Shown here: one piece after another, positions 36,103 to 43,873 of the stretch | Numbering within the stretch: position 1 is the stretch's first letter | How the letters are laid out: every line of letters starts with the position of its first letter | Origin: Acidovorax sp. Root219 | GTDB lineage: Bacteria; Pseudomonadota; Gammaproteobacteria; Burkholderiales; Burkholderiaceae_C | Reading direction: 5' to 3' | Length of the DNA: 64,000 nt | Assembly (NCBI RefSeq): GCF_001428665.1 | Contig: NZ_LMIJ01000010.1 | Coordinates: 287,731 to 351,730 of the forward strand | The notes under the pieces: generated by a model | What the model was told of the DNA's origin: nothing | What the model saw: only the letters and a program-made list of their open reading frames with translations | Database searches by the model: none | Translations under genes and position numbers: made by a program

Positions 36103-37254
36103 ATGAAGCACACCATGAAACAGATGCTGCCCGCGCCCACCCGCCTGCCACGGCCGCTGCAATTGCTGGCCGCACTGGCCGCCAGTGGCGCAGCCGCCCT
36201 GACCGCGACTGCCCAGACCGCGCCCCCGCCCGCCCGCACCGCCAGCGGCGCCATCCGCATCGAGAACCCGCAGGACAAGGCCACCCTGGCCACCCGGATC
36301 GACGAGGCCATCCAGCGCGCCAAGGACAAGAACGCCACGCCGGCCAAACCCGGTGCGCGCAAGAACGCCGGCCCTATCCCCAGCGTGGAAGTGCGCGTGC
36401 CACCCGACCGCCCGCGCAAGCCGGCCCAGGCTGAAGCCCTCCCGCCGGCACCGCCCCGGCAGACCGTGCGGGACCCTGAGGCCAGCCGCCGCTACATCCA
36501 GTCGCGTGCAGCCGAACTGGCCGCCGCAGCACCGCCTGCACCCCTACCACCGCCAGCCGACCCGCGCACGGTGCGCTGGGACCATGCCAGCGGCGACAAG
36601 GGACCCGAGGCCTGGGGCAGCCTGCACCCGGATTTTTCGGCCTGCAGCCAGGGCACGCGCCAGTCGCCCATCCACATCACCACGCAGGACGTGGCGCTCG
36701 GCCCGGCCGACCCCTTGCCGTTCGGCAACCAGTTCTTCGGCGGCACGGTGTGGAACACGGGGCATGGCCTCGCGCTGGAGGTGGAAGGCACCAGCATCCT
36801 GCCCCTGCGCGGAGCCCCCTGGCGGCTCATGCGCCTGCAGTTCCGCCACCCCGCAGAGGAGCGCGTGCACCTGCAGAGCTACCCCATGGCCACCGAGCTG
36901 GTGTACCAGGGCCCGAGCGGCCAGATGGCCGTGGTCAGCGTGCCCATGCAACTGGGCAGCCCCAATGCCTTCATCACCCGCCTCTGGACGCACATGCCCC
37001 TGGACGCACAGGACCGCGTGCGCCTGCCGCAGCCGGTGCTCTCGGTGGGCGAGCTGCTGCCGCAGGACCGGCACTACTACCAGTACGCGGGCTCGCTGAC
37101 CTCGCCGCCCTGCACCGAGGGCGTGCTGCGCATCGTGATGAAGACCCCGGTGAGCGTGGGCCTGGAGCAGCTGCGCCTGCTGGCGCGCATCTCGCCGCCC
37201 AATGCGCGGCCGGTGCAGCCGACCAATGGCCGCCTGGTGCGCGAGGCCCAGTAG
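36103..37254 (+). CDS. Alpha-carbonic anhydrase-fold protein lacking zinc ligands
   Basis: A 383-residue exported protein. The signal peptide (cleavage near TATAQ|TAPP) is followed by a Pro/Ala/Arg-rich linker to about residue 158, then an alpha-type carbonic anhydrase domain (159-383) with GSLHPDFSACSQGTRQSPIHI and the family's GSLTSPPCTEGVLRIVM. However the zinc sites are lost: where active enzymes read FHFH, this protein reads LQFRH (residues near 246), and the third His position (ELHLVH in the family) is ATELVY. Gln, Arg and Glu replace all three ligands. It is therefore unlikely to hydrate CO2. It sits alone between ruvB and ruvA, on the opposite strand. Confidence 0.82.
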   Translation: MKHTMKQMLPAPTRLPRPLQLLAALAASGAAALTATAQTAPPPARTASGAIRIENPQDKATLATRIDEAIQRAKDKNATPAKPGARKNAGPIPSVEVRVPPDRPRKPAQAEALPPAPPRQTVRDPEASRRYIQSRAAELAAAAPPAPLPPPADPRTVRWDHASGDKGPEAWGSLHPDFSACSQGTRQSPIHITTQDVALGPADPLPFGNQFFGGTVWNTGHGLALEVEGTSILPLRGAPWRLMRLQFRHPAEERVHLQSYPMATELVYQGPSGQMAVVSVPMQLGSPNAFITRLWTHMPLDAQDRVRLPQPVLSVGELLPQDRHYYQYAGSLTSPPCTEGVLRIVMKTPVSVGLEQLRLLARISPPNARPVQPTNGRLVREAQ

Positions 37255-37268
37255 GCGCCCGTTCGGAC

Positions 37269-37844
37269 CTACCTGGCCAGCGACTTGAGCGCGAGCTTGA
37301 TGCCGTCGCTCACGCCCACGTCGGCCGGCAGGGCCTTGAGGGCAGCGGCCGCTTCCTTGTCGTTGTAGCCCAGGGCCAGCAGGGCCTGCAGGATGTCGGC
37401 CTGTGCATCACTGGTGGCGTGGCTGCGCGCCCCCCCCATGTCGGCGCCCAGCTTGCCCTTGAGCTCCAGCAGCAGGCGCTCGGCGGTCTTCTTGCCGATG
37501 CCGGGCACCTTGACCAGGCGCCCCGCCTCCTGCAGCGTGATGGCCTGTGCCAGGTCGCCCACGCCCATACCGCTCAGGATGGACAGCGCCGTGCGCGGGC
37601 CCACGCCCGAGATCTTGATCAGCTCGCGAAAGGCCTGGCGCTCCTCGGCCGTGCCAAAGCCGTAGAGCAGCTGCGCATCCTCGCGCACAATGAACTGCGT
37701 AAGCAGGCTCACGCGCTCCCCCACGGAGGGCAGGTTGTAGAAGGTGCTCATGGGCACATTCACCTCGTAGCCCACCCCGTGGCAGTCCAAAAGCACCTCG
37801 GGGGGATTCTTCTCCAGCAGGGTGCCGGTCAATTTGCCTATCAT
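37269..37844 (-). CDS. ruvA: Holliday junction branch-migration protein RuvA
   Basis: RuvA binds the four-way DNA junction and loads RuvB. The 191-residue protein begins [20 protein letters not shown] (OB-fold domain, 1-65), then the two helix-hairpin-helix motifs ([15 protein letters not shown] near 78-92 and [20 protein letters not shown] near 112-131), and a C-terminal helical domain ([20 protein letters not shown]). Length is normal. It is divergent from phoH and converges on the carbonic anhydrase-like gene. Confidence 0.96.
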   Translation of the reverse strand: MIGKLTGTLLEKNPPEVLLDCHGVGYEVNVPMSTFYNLPSVGERVSLLTQFIVREDAQLLYGFGTAEERQAFRELIKISGVGPRTALSILSGMGVGDLAQAITLQEAGRLVKVPGIGKKTAERLLLELKGKLGADMGGARSHATSDAQADILQALLALGYNDKEAAAALKALPADVGVSDGIKLALKSLAR

Positions 37845-37926
37845 TGATGTCCTTTGCCGTCGCTGGCGTGACAAGCAGCGCCGTCGCTCTTGCGTTCTTT
37901 TCCATTGCCTGACGGGAATTATCAGC

Positions 37927-38883
37927 GTGATCCTGCGCCACACCTTCACTCCCCACAACAACACCCGGCTCACGCATCTGTGCGGCCCGGCCGATGCGCA
38001 CCTGCGCACCATCGAGGTGGCGCTGCAGGTGAGCATCGCGCACCGGCACGAACAGTTCAAGGTGGACGGCCCCAAGGCCAAGGCCACCCAGGCCATGGAG
38101 CTGCTGCAGGCCCTGTACGAGATGGCCGAGCGCCCGATCCCCGAGGACCACATCCAGCTCATGCTGGCGGGCGACAGCGAGCTGCTGGAGGCACCCGACG
38201 ACGCCATCGTGCTCAGCACGCGCCGCCCGGACCTGCGTGGGCGCACGCCCACGCAGAACCTGTACCTGCAGAACATCGCCACGCACGACATCACCTTCGG
38301 CATCGGCCCGGCCGGCACCGGCAAGACCTACCTGGCCGTTGCCTGTGCGGTGGATGCCCTGGAGCGCAGCAACGTGCAGCGCATCGTGCTGACGCGCCCG
38401 GCGGTGGAGGCCGGCGAGCGCCTGGGCTTCCTCCCCGGCGACCTGGCGCAGAAGGTCGACCCCTACCTGCGCCCTCTGTACGACGCGCTGTACGAACTGA
38501 TGGGCAACGACAAGGTGCAGAAGGCCTTCGAGCGCAACGCCATCGAGATCGCGCCGCTGGCCTTCATGCGCGGGCGCACGCTGAACAATGCCTTCGTAAT
38601 CCTCGATGAAGCGCAGAACACCACGCCCGAGCAGATGAAGATGTTCCTCACCCGCATCGGCTTCGGCGCTCGCGCCGTGGTCACGGGTGACGTGAGCCAG
38701 GTCGACCTGCCCAAGGGTGCCATGAGCGGCCTGGTCGATGCCGAGCGCGTTCTCAAGCGCGTCAAGGGCATCGCCGTCACCCACTTCACCAGCGCCGACG
38801 TGGTGCGCCACCCGTTGGTGGCGCGCATCGTGGACGCCTACGACGCACCCCGCCGTGCGGTAGCCACGCGCACCCGCGCGTGA
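37927..38883 (+). CDS. PhoH family protein (PhoL-type ATPase)
   Basis: A 318-residue cytoplasmic ATPase of the PhoH/PhoL group, linked to RNA metabolism because it commonly precedes ybeY. It has an N-terminal RNA-binding-like region (residues 1-95), Walker [19 protein letters not shown] (about 127) and the Walker B region [19 protein letters not shown] near 222, followed by [12 protein letters not shown] place the start at GTG 37927, which gives the family's N-terminus; the frame is open further upstream but overlaps ruvA. It is followed by ybeY after 31 bases. Confidence 0.88.
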   Translation: MILRHTFTPHNNTRLTHLCGPADAHLRTIEVALQVSIAHRHEQFKVDGPKAKATQAMELLQALYEMAERPIPEDHIQLMLAGDSELLEAPDDAIVLSTRRPDLRGRTPTQNLYLQNIATHDITFGIGPAGTGKTYLAVACAVDALERSNVQRIVLTRPAVEAGERLGFLPGDLAQKVDPYLRPLYDALYELMGNDKVQKAFERNAIEIAPLAFMRGRTLNNAFVILDEAQNTTPEQMKMFLTRIGFGARAVVTGDVSQVDLPKGAMSGLVDAERVLKRVKGIAVTHFTSADVVRHPLVARIVDAYDAPRRAVATRTRA

Positions 38884-38914
38884 GCGGACAGTCCTCTGAC
38901 AAGACACCCCACCC

Positions 38915-39412
38915 ATGCCCTTGAACCAACTTTCCCTGTCGCTGCAGTTCGGCCGTTTCGACGGCGCTGCTGCGCACCGCGCCGTGCTGCAGCGCCACAA
39001 GGTCACGCGCTGGATACGCCACGCCCTGGCCACCGACGCCGAGATAACCGTGCGCATCGTGGACGCCGAGGAAGGCCGGCAGCTCAACAACGACTACCGC
39101 CGCAAGGACTATGCGACCAACGTGCTGACCTTCGACTACACGCAGGAACCCCTGGTCACGGCCGACCTGGTGCTGTGCGCCCCAGTGATCGAGCGCGAAG
39201 CGAAGGAGCAGAACAAGAGCCTGGAGGAACACTACGCCCACATGCTGGTGCACGGTGCCCTGCATGCCCAGGGCTGGGACCACGAGACCAGCGCGGCCGA
39301 TGCCGACGAGATGGAGGCCTACGAGACCGCCATCCTGCAGGAGCTGGGCTTTGCCGATCCGTACGACGCCAAGCCGGTGGCACCGAAGCCCGCCAGGGCA
39401 CGCAAACGTTAG
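38915..39412 (+). CDS. ybeY: rRNA maturation endoribonuclease YbeY
   Basis: YbeY is a zinc RNase needed for 16S rRNA 3' maturation and ribosome quality control. The 165-residue protein has the metal site MLVHGALHAQGWDHE (about residues 110-124) with the H-x3-H-x5-H pattern, and the RKDYATNVLTF strand near 57 typical of the family. The C-terminus carries a short Lys/Arg tail (KPARARKR). It follows phoH closely, the usual order. The stop overlaps the convergent phosphatase gene by 4 bases. Confidence 0.94.
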   Translation: MPLNQLSLSLQFGRFDGAAAHRAVLQRHKVTRWIRHALATDAEITVRIVDAEEGRQLNNDYRRKDYATNVLTFDYTQEPLVTADLVLCAPVIEREAKEQNKSLEEHYAHMLVHGALHAQGWDHETSAADADEMEAYETAILQELGFADPYDAKPVAPKPARARKR

Positions 39413-40005
39413 GGAGAGGGCCCGACTCCATCGACCGGCAGCCACCACGACAACGCGCGGGGCTCTGGCCCCCACTGGATGCTGAAGTAGTTGCCACCGC
39501 CATTGGCGGGCTGGTCCCATTGCCGCGAGATGGGTTGCCCGGTGAGGTGGCAGTACAGCAGCGTACCCACCGCCCCATGCGACACGATGGCCAGTGCCCC
39601 GGCAGAGGTATCGGCTGCGGCGATGGATGCCACGGCCTCCACGATGCGCGCCTGGGCGTGCGCGGCCGTCTCCCACCCGCGCACGGACTGCTCCGGTTTC
39701 GCAAAGAAGGCGTCGGCCACGGTCTCGAACTCCGCCAGTGGCAGGTAGCCGGTGGCCGAGCGGTCGTTCTCGCCGAGCGCTGCCACCTGCGTAGGCGCCA
39801 ATCCCCGGCGCTCCGCCAGTATCTGCGCACCATCGATGGCCTTTTGCTCGGTGCTGCAGTAGACAGCCGTGATCTCTGGCACCCAGGGCTGCGACAGGGC
39901 CGCCGCCATGCGCACACGCCCCCGCTCGGACAAGGGCCAGCGCGTGATCGGGACAAGGGGGCTGATCACCACGTCGGGGTGGCTGATGAAGTAGGTGGTG
40001 CGCAT
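39409..40005 (-). CDS. Histidine phosphatase family protein, atypical
   Basis: A 198-residue protein related to the histidine phosphatases, but with an altered first motif: where the family has RHG-E, this one begins TTYFISHPDVVISPLVPITRW. The His is kept in SHP but the Arg before it is not. Other elements are present (ALVSHGAVGTL-like segment seen as AIVSHGAVGTLLYCH near 148; the C-terminal W-region). It may be a modified phosphatase with a different substrate. It converges on ybeY and is transcribed alone. Confidence 0.75.
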   Translation of the reverse strand: MRTTYFISHPDVVISPLVPITRWPLSERGRVRMAAALSQPWVPEITAVYCSTEQKAIDGAQILAERRGLAPTQVAALGENDRSATGYLPLAEFETVADAFFAKPEQSVRGWETAAHAQARIVEAVASIAAADTSAGALAIVSHGAVGTLLYCHLTGQPISRQWDQPANGGGNYFSIQWGPEPRALSWWLPVDGVGPSP

Positions 40006-40139
40006 GGGCTCCGTGCGGGTGTGGACAGGGCAGCGCGGGCAGGGGCCTCGCTGTCGCTGTTTTAACGCAAAACGCCTTTGATCCGGCGCGAAGGCTGACG
40101 CATCCTCTTACAACATCGCGCCACACGACACACGCCGGG

Positions 40140-40153
40140 GTGATCCGCGTCAC
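40140..40153. promoter_or_regulatory. CRP-like binding site
   Basis: GTGA-TCCGCG-TCAC at 40140-40153 matches the core of the CRP consensus (GTGA-N6-TCAC) exactly. It lies 64 bases before the RCC1-repeat gene and 135 bases from the divergent phosphatase start. Control by a CRP/FNR-type regulator is possible; a chance match cannot be excluded. Confidence 0.4.
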
Positions 40154-40216
40154 GCTGTCCGGCACGTGCGTTCCCCACAATGGAACGCATAAATGCACAG
40201 AGAGGAGAAACCAGAC

Positions 40217-42769
40217 ATGACGCGCCCCATATTCCAACGATTCACCGCCAGCGCACTGCTGCTGGCCCTGGTCTGCGCCAGCAGCGCACAGGCCCAATCC
40301 ATCAGCAGCGGCAACCGCCACGTGCTGGCCTTGACAAAGGATGGCAGCGTGCTGGCCTGGGGTGACAACCGGGATGGGCAGTTGGGACTGGGGCCCATTC
40401 GGTCCGGTGCTACCGCCATCACCATCCCGCTGCCCGCACGCATCGTGAGCGTTCGCGCTTCTGCCAGAGACGTATTTGCACTGGACACCTACGGCAATCT
40501 GTGGAGCTGGGGCCGCAATACCTATGGCCAGCTCGGCGATGGGACGCGAACGGATCGCAGCGAACCACGCATCGTGCTGCGCAATGTCGTCCACTTCCCC
40601 GATGCCGACCAAAGCGAGCCCCTGGCGGTGGATTCCCAAGGAAAGGTGTGGTCATGGGGACTGATGTTCAGCTCTGACGCACCCAAGGTAATCGTGGAAT
40701 ACCCGGTGCGCATCGTCAAGGCATTTCGACAGGGATACAACGTCATCGCCATCGATGAAGGCGGCGGTGTTTGGGGTCAAGGCCAGGGCGGCCCTTGTGT
40801 ATTTTCAGAGGTAGCGCGTCCCAACAGCACAAGCCTTCCCGTCAAGATCCAGGGACTGCCACCCATTCGCGATCTGCAACTGGGCCGGCCTTACGTGGTA
40901 TTTCCCATGTTCAATGGTATCGGCACGGTGACAGCAGTTGACACCACAGGCGTTTCCTGGACCTGGGGATCGCTCAACAACACCTTACCCATCTGCCAGC
41001 CGCGCAAGGGGCTGGCGATCAAGCCGTTTGCCCCCGGTTATGCACTCACGCAAGCCGGTGGCGTGGTCAACCAATATGACATCAACAGCGATGCACCAGC
41101 CCCCCTGCAGCCTCGTCTGCTGGCCAGTCTTCCGCCAGCGCGGGATTTGTCCATCGGGGAGATCTATGGCTATGCTTTGACGGCAGGTGGCGATCTCTGG
41201 CAATGGCAAAGAGCGTCAGAATCCCAGGCCGACGATGGCTCCGGCAGCTTGCTCCGGAAGGTCGCATCGGGCGTGGCCAGCATGTCGACCTATAGCAGCA
41301 CCGGCGGACAAAGCGTGCTGTATTCCACCACGGATGGGCAACTCCTTGCGCTGGGAAGCGACTTCGATCTGCAGTTGGGTCTGGCCACAGACTCTTCTGC
41401 GCGCTCCAGCCCGGCGAGAGTGGTTGGCCTGTCCTCGATCACCAGCATCCAGGCGACGGGCGACACCGCCCTGGCCCTCACGCAGGATGGCAAGGTCTAC
41501 GCCTGGGGCTGGGCGCCTATCTGGAATCCCGGTATCTACACACTCGAGGCCACCCGGCAGCCCAAGCCTCTTCCCATCCCACTGCCCGTACGCTCGATCG
41601 GGATGCACGGCTTCACCATGCTGGTCATCGGCAGCGACGGCACCACCTGGCATTGGGGCACCCCAGTAGGTGTCAACACACTATCGGACGCTGATTTCCG
41701 CCCGGCTACCAAGATTGCGCTCGGTAACGCCGAGGCCAAGACTTCGTCCATCTCGAAAGACAACGCACTCATCCTGGACGCCGACGGCAACATCTGGGGC
41801 CTGGGCACGTTCAGTACATCCAGCGGACTGGTCAAGTACACCCAGCCCTTCCAGCAGCCCAGCCTGCCCCCCGCCCAGCAGGTCGTCGCGCTCGGCACAG
41901 CCTCGCTGGCGCTGGACAACTCAGGCACCGTATGGGCCTGGGGAACCGATCCCGCAGGCTCGCTGTGGGACAACACGTCCACCGGTCAATACACTGCGCC
42001 CAAGCGCATCTTGGTGGGACAGACTGCAACCTCCATCCATGGCGGTGATGGGCATTTCTGTGCCGTACTGGCCGACGGCTCTGCGCAGTGCCATGGCAGC
42101 AAGCTGGGAGGCTCTGCGGGCAAAATCTTCCGCCTGCATGCTGCGATCAAGGAAGCCGCGCTGAGCAAGGGCAGTCCGTCGCAGCAACCCGGCAACGTGC
42201 ACTTCAGGCTGGCAGACGGCACTGTGTGGGCCTACGGTGAAGGCCACAAGGGCCAGCTTGGCGTGGGAACCTACGGCAGCGTGCTGGAACCGACACCCGT
42301 CAACGCTCCTGCCGGCACGGCGGACCTCGACCTGGACCCTGACACCCCTACGGCCGTTGCCCCAGCCATGCGGCCACCCTTCCGGGTGCAGGCCACTTAC
42401 TCAGGCGGCCTGGGCCAGTTGACGCTGTCTGGCGCGGTGTTCGGCAGCCCGACCAGCGCCAGCGCGCCGGACGGCAAGTACAACGTCTATGTGGTGGCCA
42501 TCGCCAGCGACGGCCCCGACGGCCCCCCCACCACCTGGTTCCAGCGCGACGACAAGGGCCAATGGAGCCCCGTGCAGTGGCCCATGCCCGCCTACGCCAT
42601 CAAGGCCGACCTGGGCAGCGCCAACCTGTCCGTGCCGCTCGACATCTTCCGCAACTTCCCGGCGCAGGGCCTGCAGAACTCGCGCGTGTACGTGGGCTAT
42701 GGCATCGACGCCTACGAGATGCTCGGCGCAGGCCGCTTGCGCGAAGTGCTGGTGATGGCCGACGACTGA
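40217..42769 (+). CDS. Exported RCC1-repeat protein
   Basis: An 850-residue secreted protein. A signal peptide (cleavage near AQAQ|SISS, residue 29) is followed by a beta-propeller-type array of RCC1-like repeats: VLAWGDNRDGQLGLG (about 44), LWSWGRNTYGQLGDG (95), VWSWG, SWTWGS, VYAWGW, TWHWGT, VWAWGTDP and VWAYGEGHKGQLGVG (about 673). Residues 700-850 form a different, more GC-rich C-terminal domain. The repeats look less GC-rich than neighbouring genes, which suggests a different origin. ATG 40217 is chosen over an upstream ATG (40193) because AGAGGAGAAA lies at the right distance. Function unknown; RCC1 repeats often bind proteins. Confidence 0.82.
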   Translation: MTRPIFQRFTASALLLALVCASSAQAQSISSGNRHVLALTKDGSVLAWGDNRDGQLGLGPIRSGATAITIPLPARIVSVRASARDVFALDTYGNLWSWGRNTYGQLGDGTRTDRSEPRIVLRNVVHFPDADQSEPLAVDSQGKVWSWGLMFSSDAPKVIVEYPVRIVKAFRQGYNVIAIDEGGGVWGQGQGGPCVFSEVARPNSTSLPVKIQGLPPIRDLQLGRPYVVFPMFNGIGTVTAVDTTGVSWTWGSLNNTLPICQPRKGLAIKPFAPGYALTQAGGVVNQYDINSDAPAPLQPRLLASLPPARDLSIGEIYGYALTAGGDLWQWQRASESQADDGSGSLLRKVASGVASMSTYSSTGGQSVLYSTTDGQLLALGSDFDLQLGLATDSSARSSPARVVGLSSITSIQATGDTALALTQDGKVYAWGWAPIWNPGIYTLEATRQPKPLPIPLPVRSIGMHGFTMLVIGSDGTTWHWGTPVGVNTLSDADFRPATKIALGNAEAKTSSISKDNALILDADGNIWGLGTFSTSSGLVKYTQPFQQPSLPPAQQVVALGTASLALDNSGTVWAWGTDPAGSLWDNTSTGQYTAPKRILVGQTATSIHGGDGHFCAVLADGSAQCHGSKLGGSAGKIFRLHAAIKEAALSKGSPSQQPGNVHFRLADGTVWAYGEGHKGQLGVGTYGSVLEPTPVNAPAGTADLDLDPDTPTAVAPAMRPPFRVQATYSGGLGQLTLSGAVFGSPTSASAPDGKYNVYVVAIASDGPDGPPTTWFQRDDKGQWSPVQWPMPAYAIKADLGSANLSVPLDIFRNFPAQGLQNSRVYVGYGIDAYEMLGAGRLREVLVMADD

Positions 42770-42847
42770 GGCCACGGCGGCCGGCCCCCGCCAGGGTCGA
42801 CGCCGGCAGTGCCTTAAGCTCGGCGGGGTCGTCCTTCACGCCCCACC

Positions 42848-43723
42848 ATGCTGCTGCGCATCCTCTCCATCCTGTTTCCCCTTTTTGCCATTGCAGCCCT
42901 GGGCTATGCCGTCGGGCGGCGCATGAAGCCCGATCTATCGACCGCGAACCAGCTCAACCTGGCAGTGTTCGTGCCCGCGCTGGTGTTCGGTGCCATGGCG
43001 GGCAAGGATTTCCGCGTGCAGGACCACCTGCCGCTGCTGCTGGCCACGTTGCTGCTGATCGCCGGCACAGGCGTGGTGGGCTGGCTCGTGGCGCGCGCGC
43101 TGGGCATGCAGCCCAAGACGCTGGTGCCGCCGATGATGTTCAACAACTGCGGCAACCTGGGCCTGCCGCTGGCGGTGCTCGCCTTTGGCCAGGAGGCACT
43201 GGCACCGGCCATCGCCATGTTCGTGGTGTCCAACGCGCTGCAGTTCTCGTTCGGCATCTGGCTGCTGGACCACCAGGCCCGGCTGCGCACGGTGTGGACC
43301 TCGCCTTCCATCCTGGCAGCCATCGCGGGGCTGGTGGTGGGCATGGCGGACCTGGCGCTGTGGCCGCCGCTGCTCACCGCCATCCGCATGGTGGGCGATG
43401 TGTCCATTCCGCTGATGCTGTTCGCTCTGGGCGCACGCCTGGCGGATTCGCGCATCCAGTCCATCGGCTTTGGCCTCTTCGGCGCCGTGCTGCGCCCCGT
43501 GGCGGGCATGGCCATTGCCTGGGCCGTGGCCTGGGGCGTGGGCCTGGCACCGCGCGAGCAGGGCCTGCTGCTGGTGTTCGGCGCCCTGCCCCCGGCGGTG
43601 ATCAACTTCATCTTTGCCGAGCGCTACCGGCAGGAACCCGAGAAGGTGGCCTCGATGGTGCTGATCGGCAACCTGGCAGCCCTGGTGTTCCTGCCCATCG
43701 CACTGGCGCTGACGCTGCAATAG
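42848..43723 (+). CDS. AEC family transporter
   Basis: A 291-residue inner-membrane protein of the auxin efflux carrier family, with ten hydrophobic segments in two halves. The opening LRILSILFPLFAIAALGYAVG and the NNCGNLGLPLAVLAFG segment (about 99-113) with its conserved Asn-Asn and Gly-Pro kinks are characteristic. Members export organic acids or other small anions, for example malate or malonate. The substrate is unknown. It stands alone, 78 bases after the RCC1 gene, with its own start. Confidence 0.86.
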   Translation: MLLRILSILFPLFAIAALGYAVGRRMKPDLSTANQLNLAVFVPALVFGAMAGKDFRVQDHLPLLLATLLLIAGTGVVGWLVARALGMQPKTLVPPMMFNNCGNLGLPLAVLAFGQEALAPAIAMFVVSNALQFSFGIWLLDHQARLRTVWTSPSILAAIAGLVVGMADLALWPPLLTAIRMVGDVSIPLMLFALGARLADSRIQSIGFGLFGAVLRPVAGMAIAWAVAWGVGLAPREQGLLLVFGALPPAVINFIFAERYRQEPEKVASMVLIGNLAALVFLPIALALTLQ

Positions 43724-43873
43724 CCGCAGCCGACCGCGCCACGAAAAGCGCAGACCGCGCAGGCCTGCGCCGCCTTGCCCCTCGAAGGCCCGGGGGAAAT
43801 GTCATGAAGGCGCCACGGACGTCGCCGACAGTTGAATCAAATTGTTACATTGGTTCAGCAGCCAGTCCCTCCC

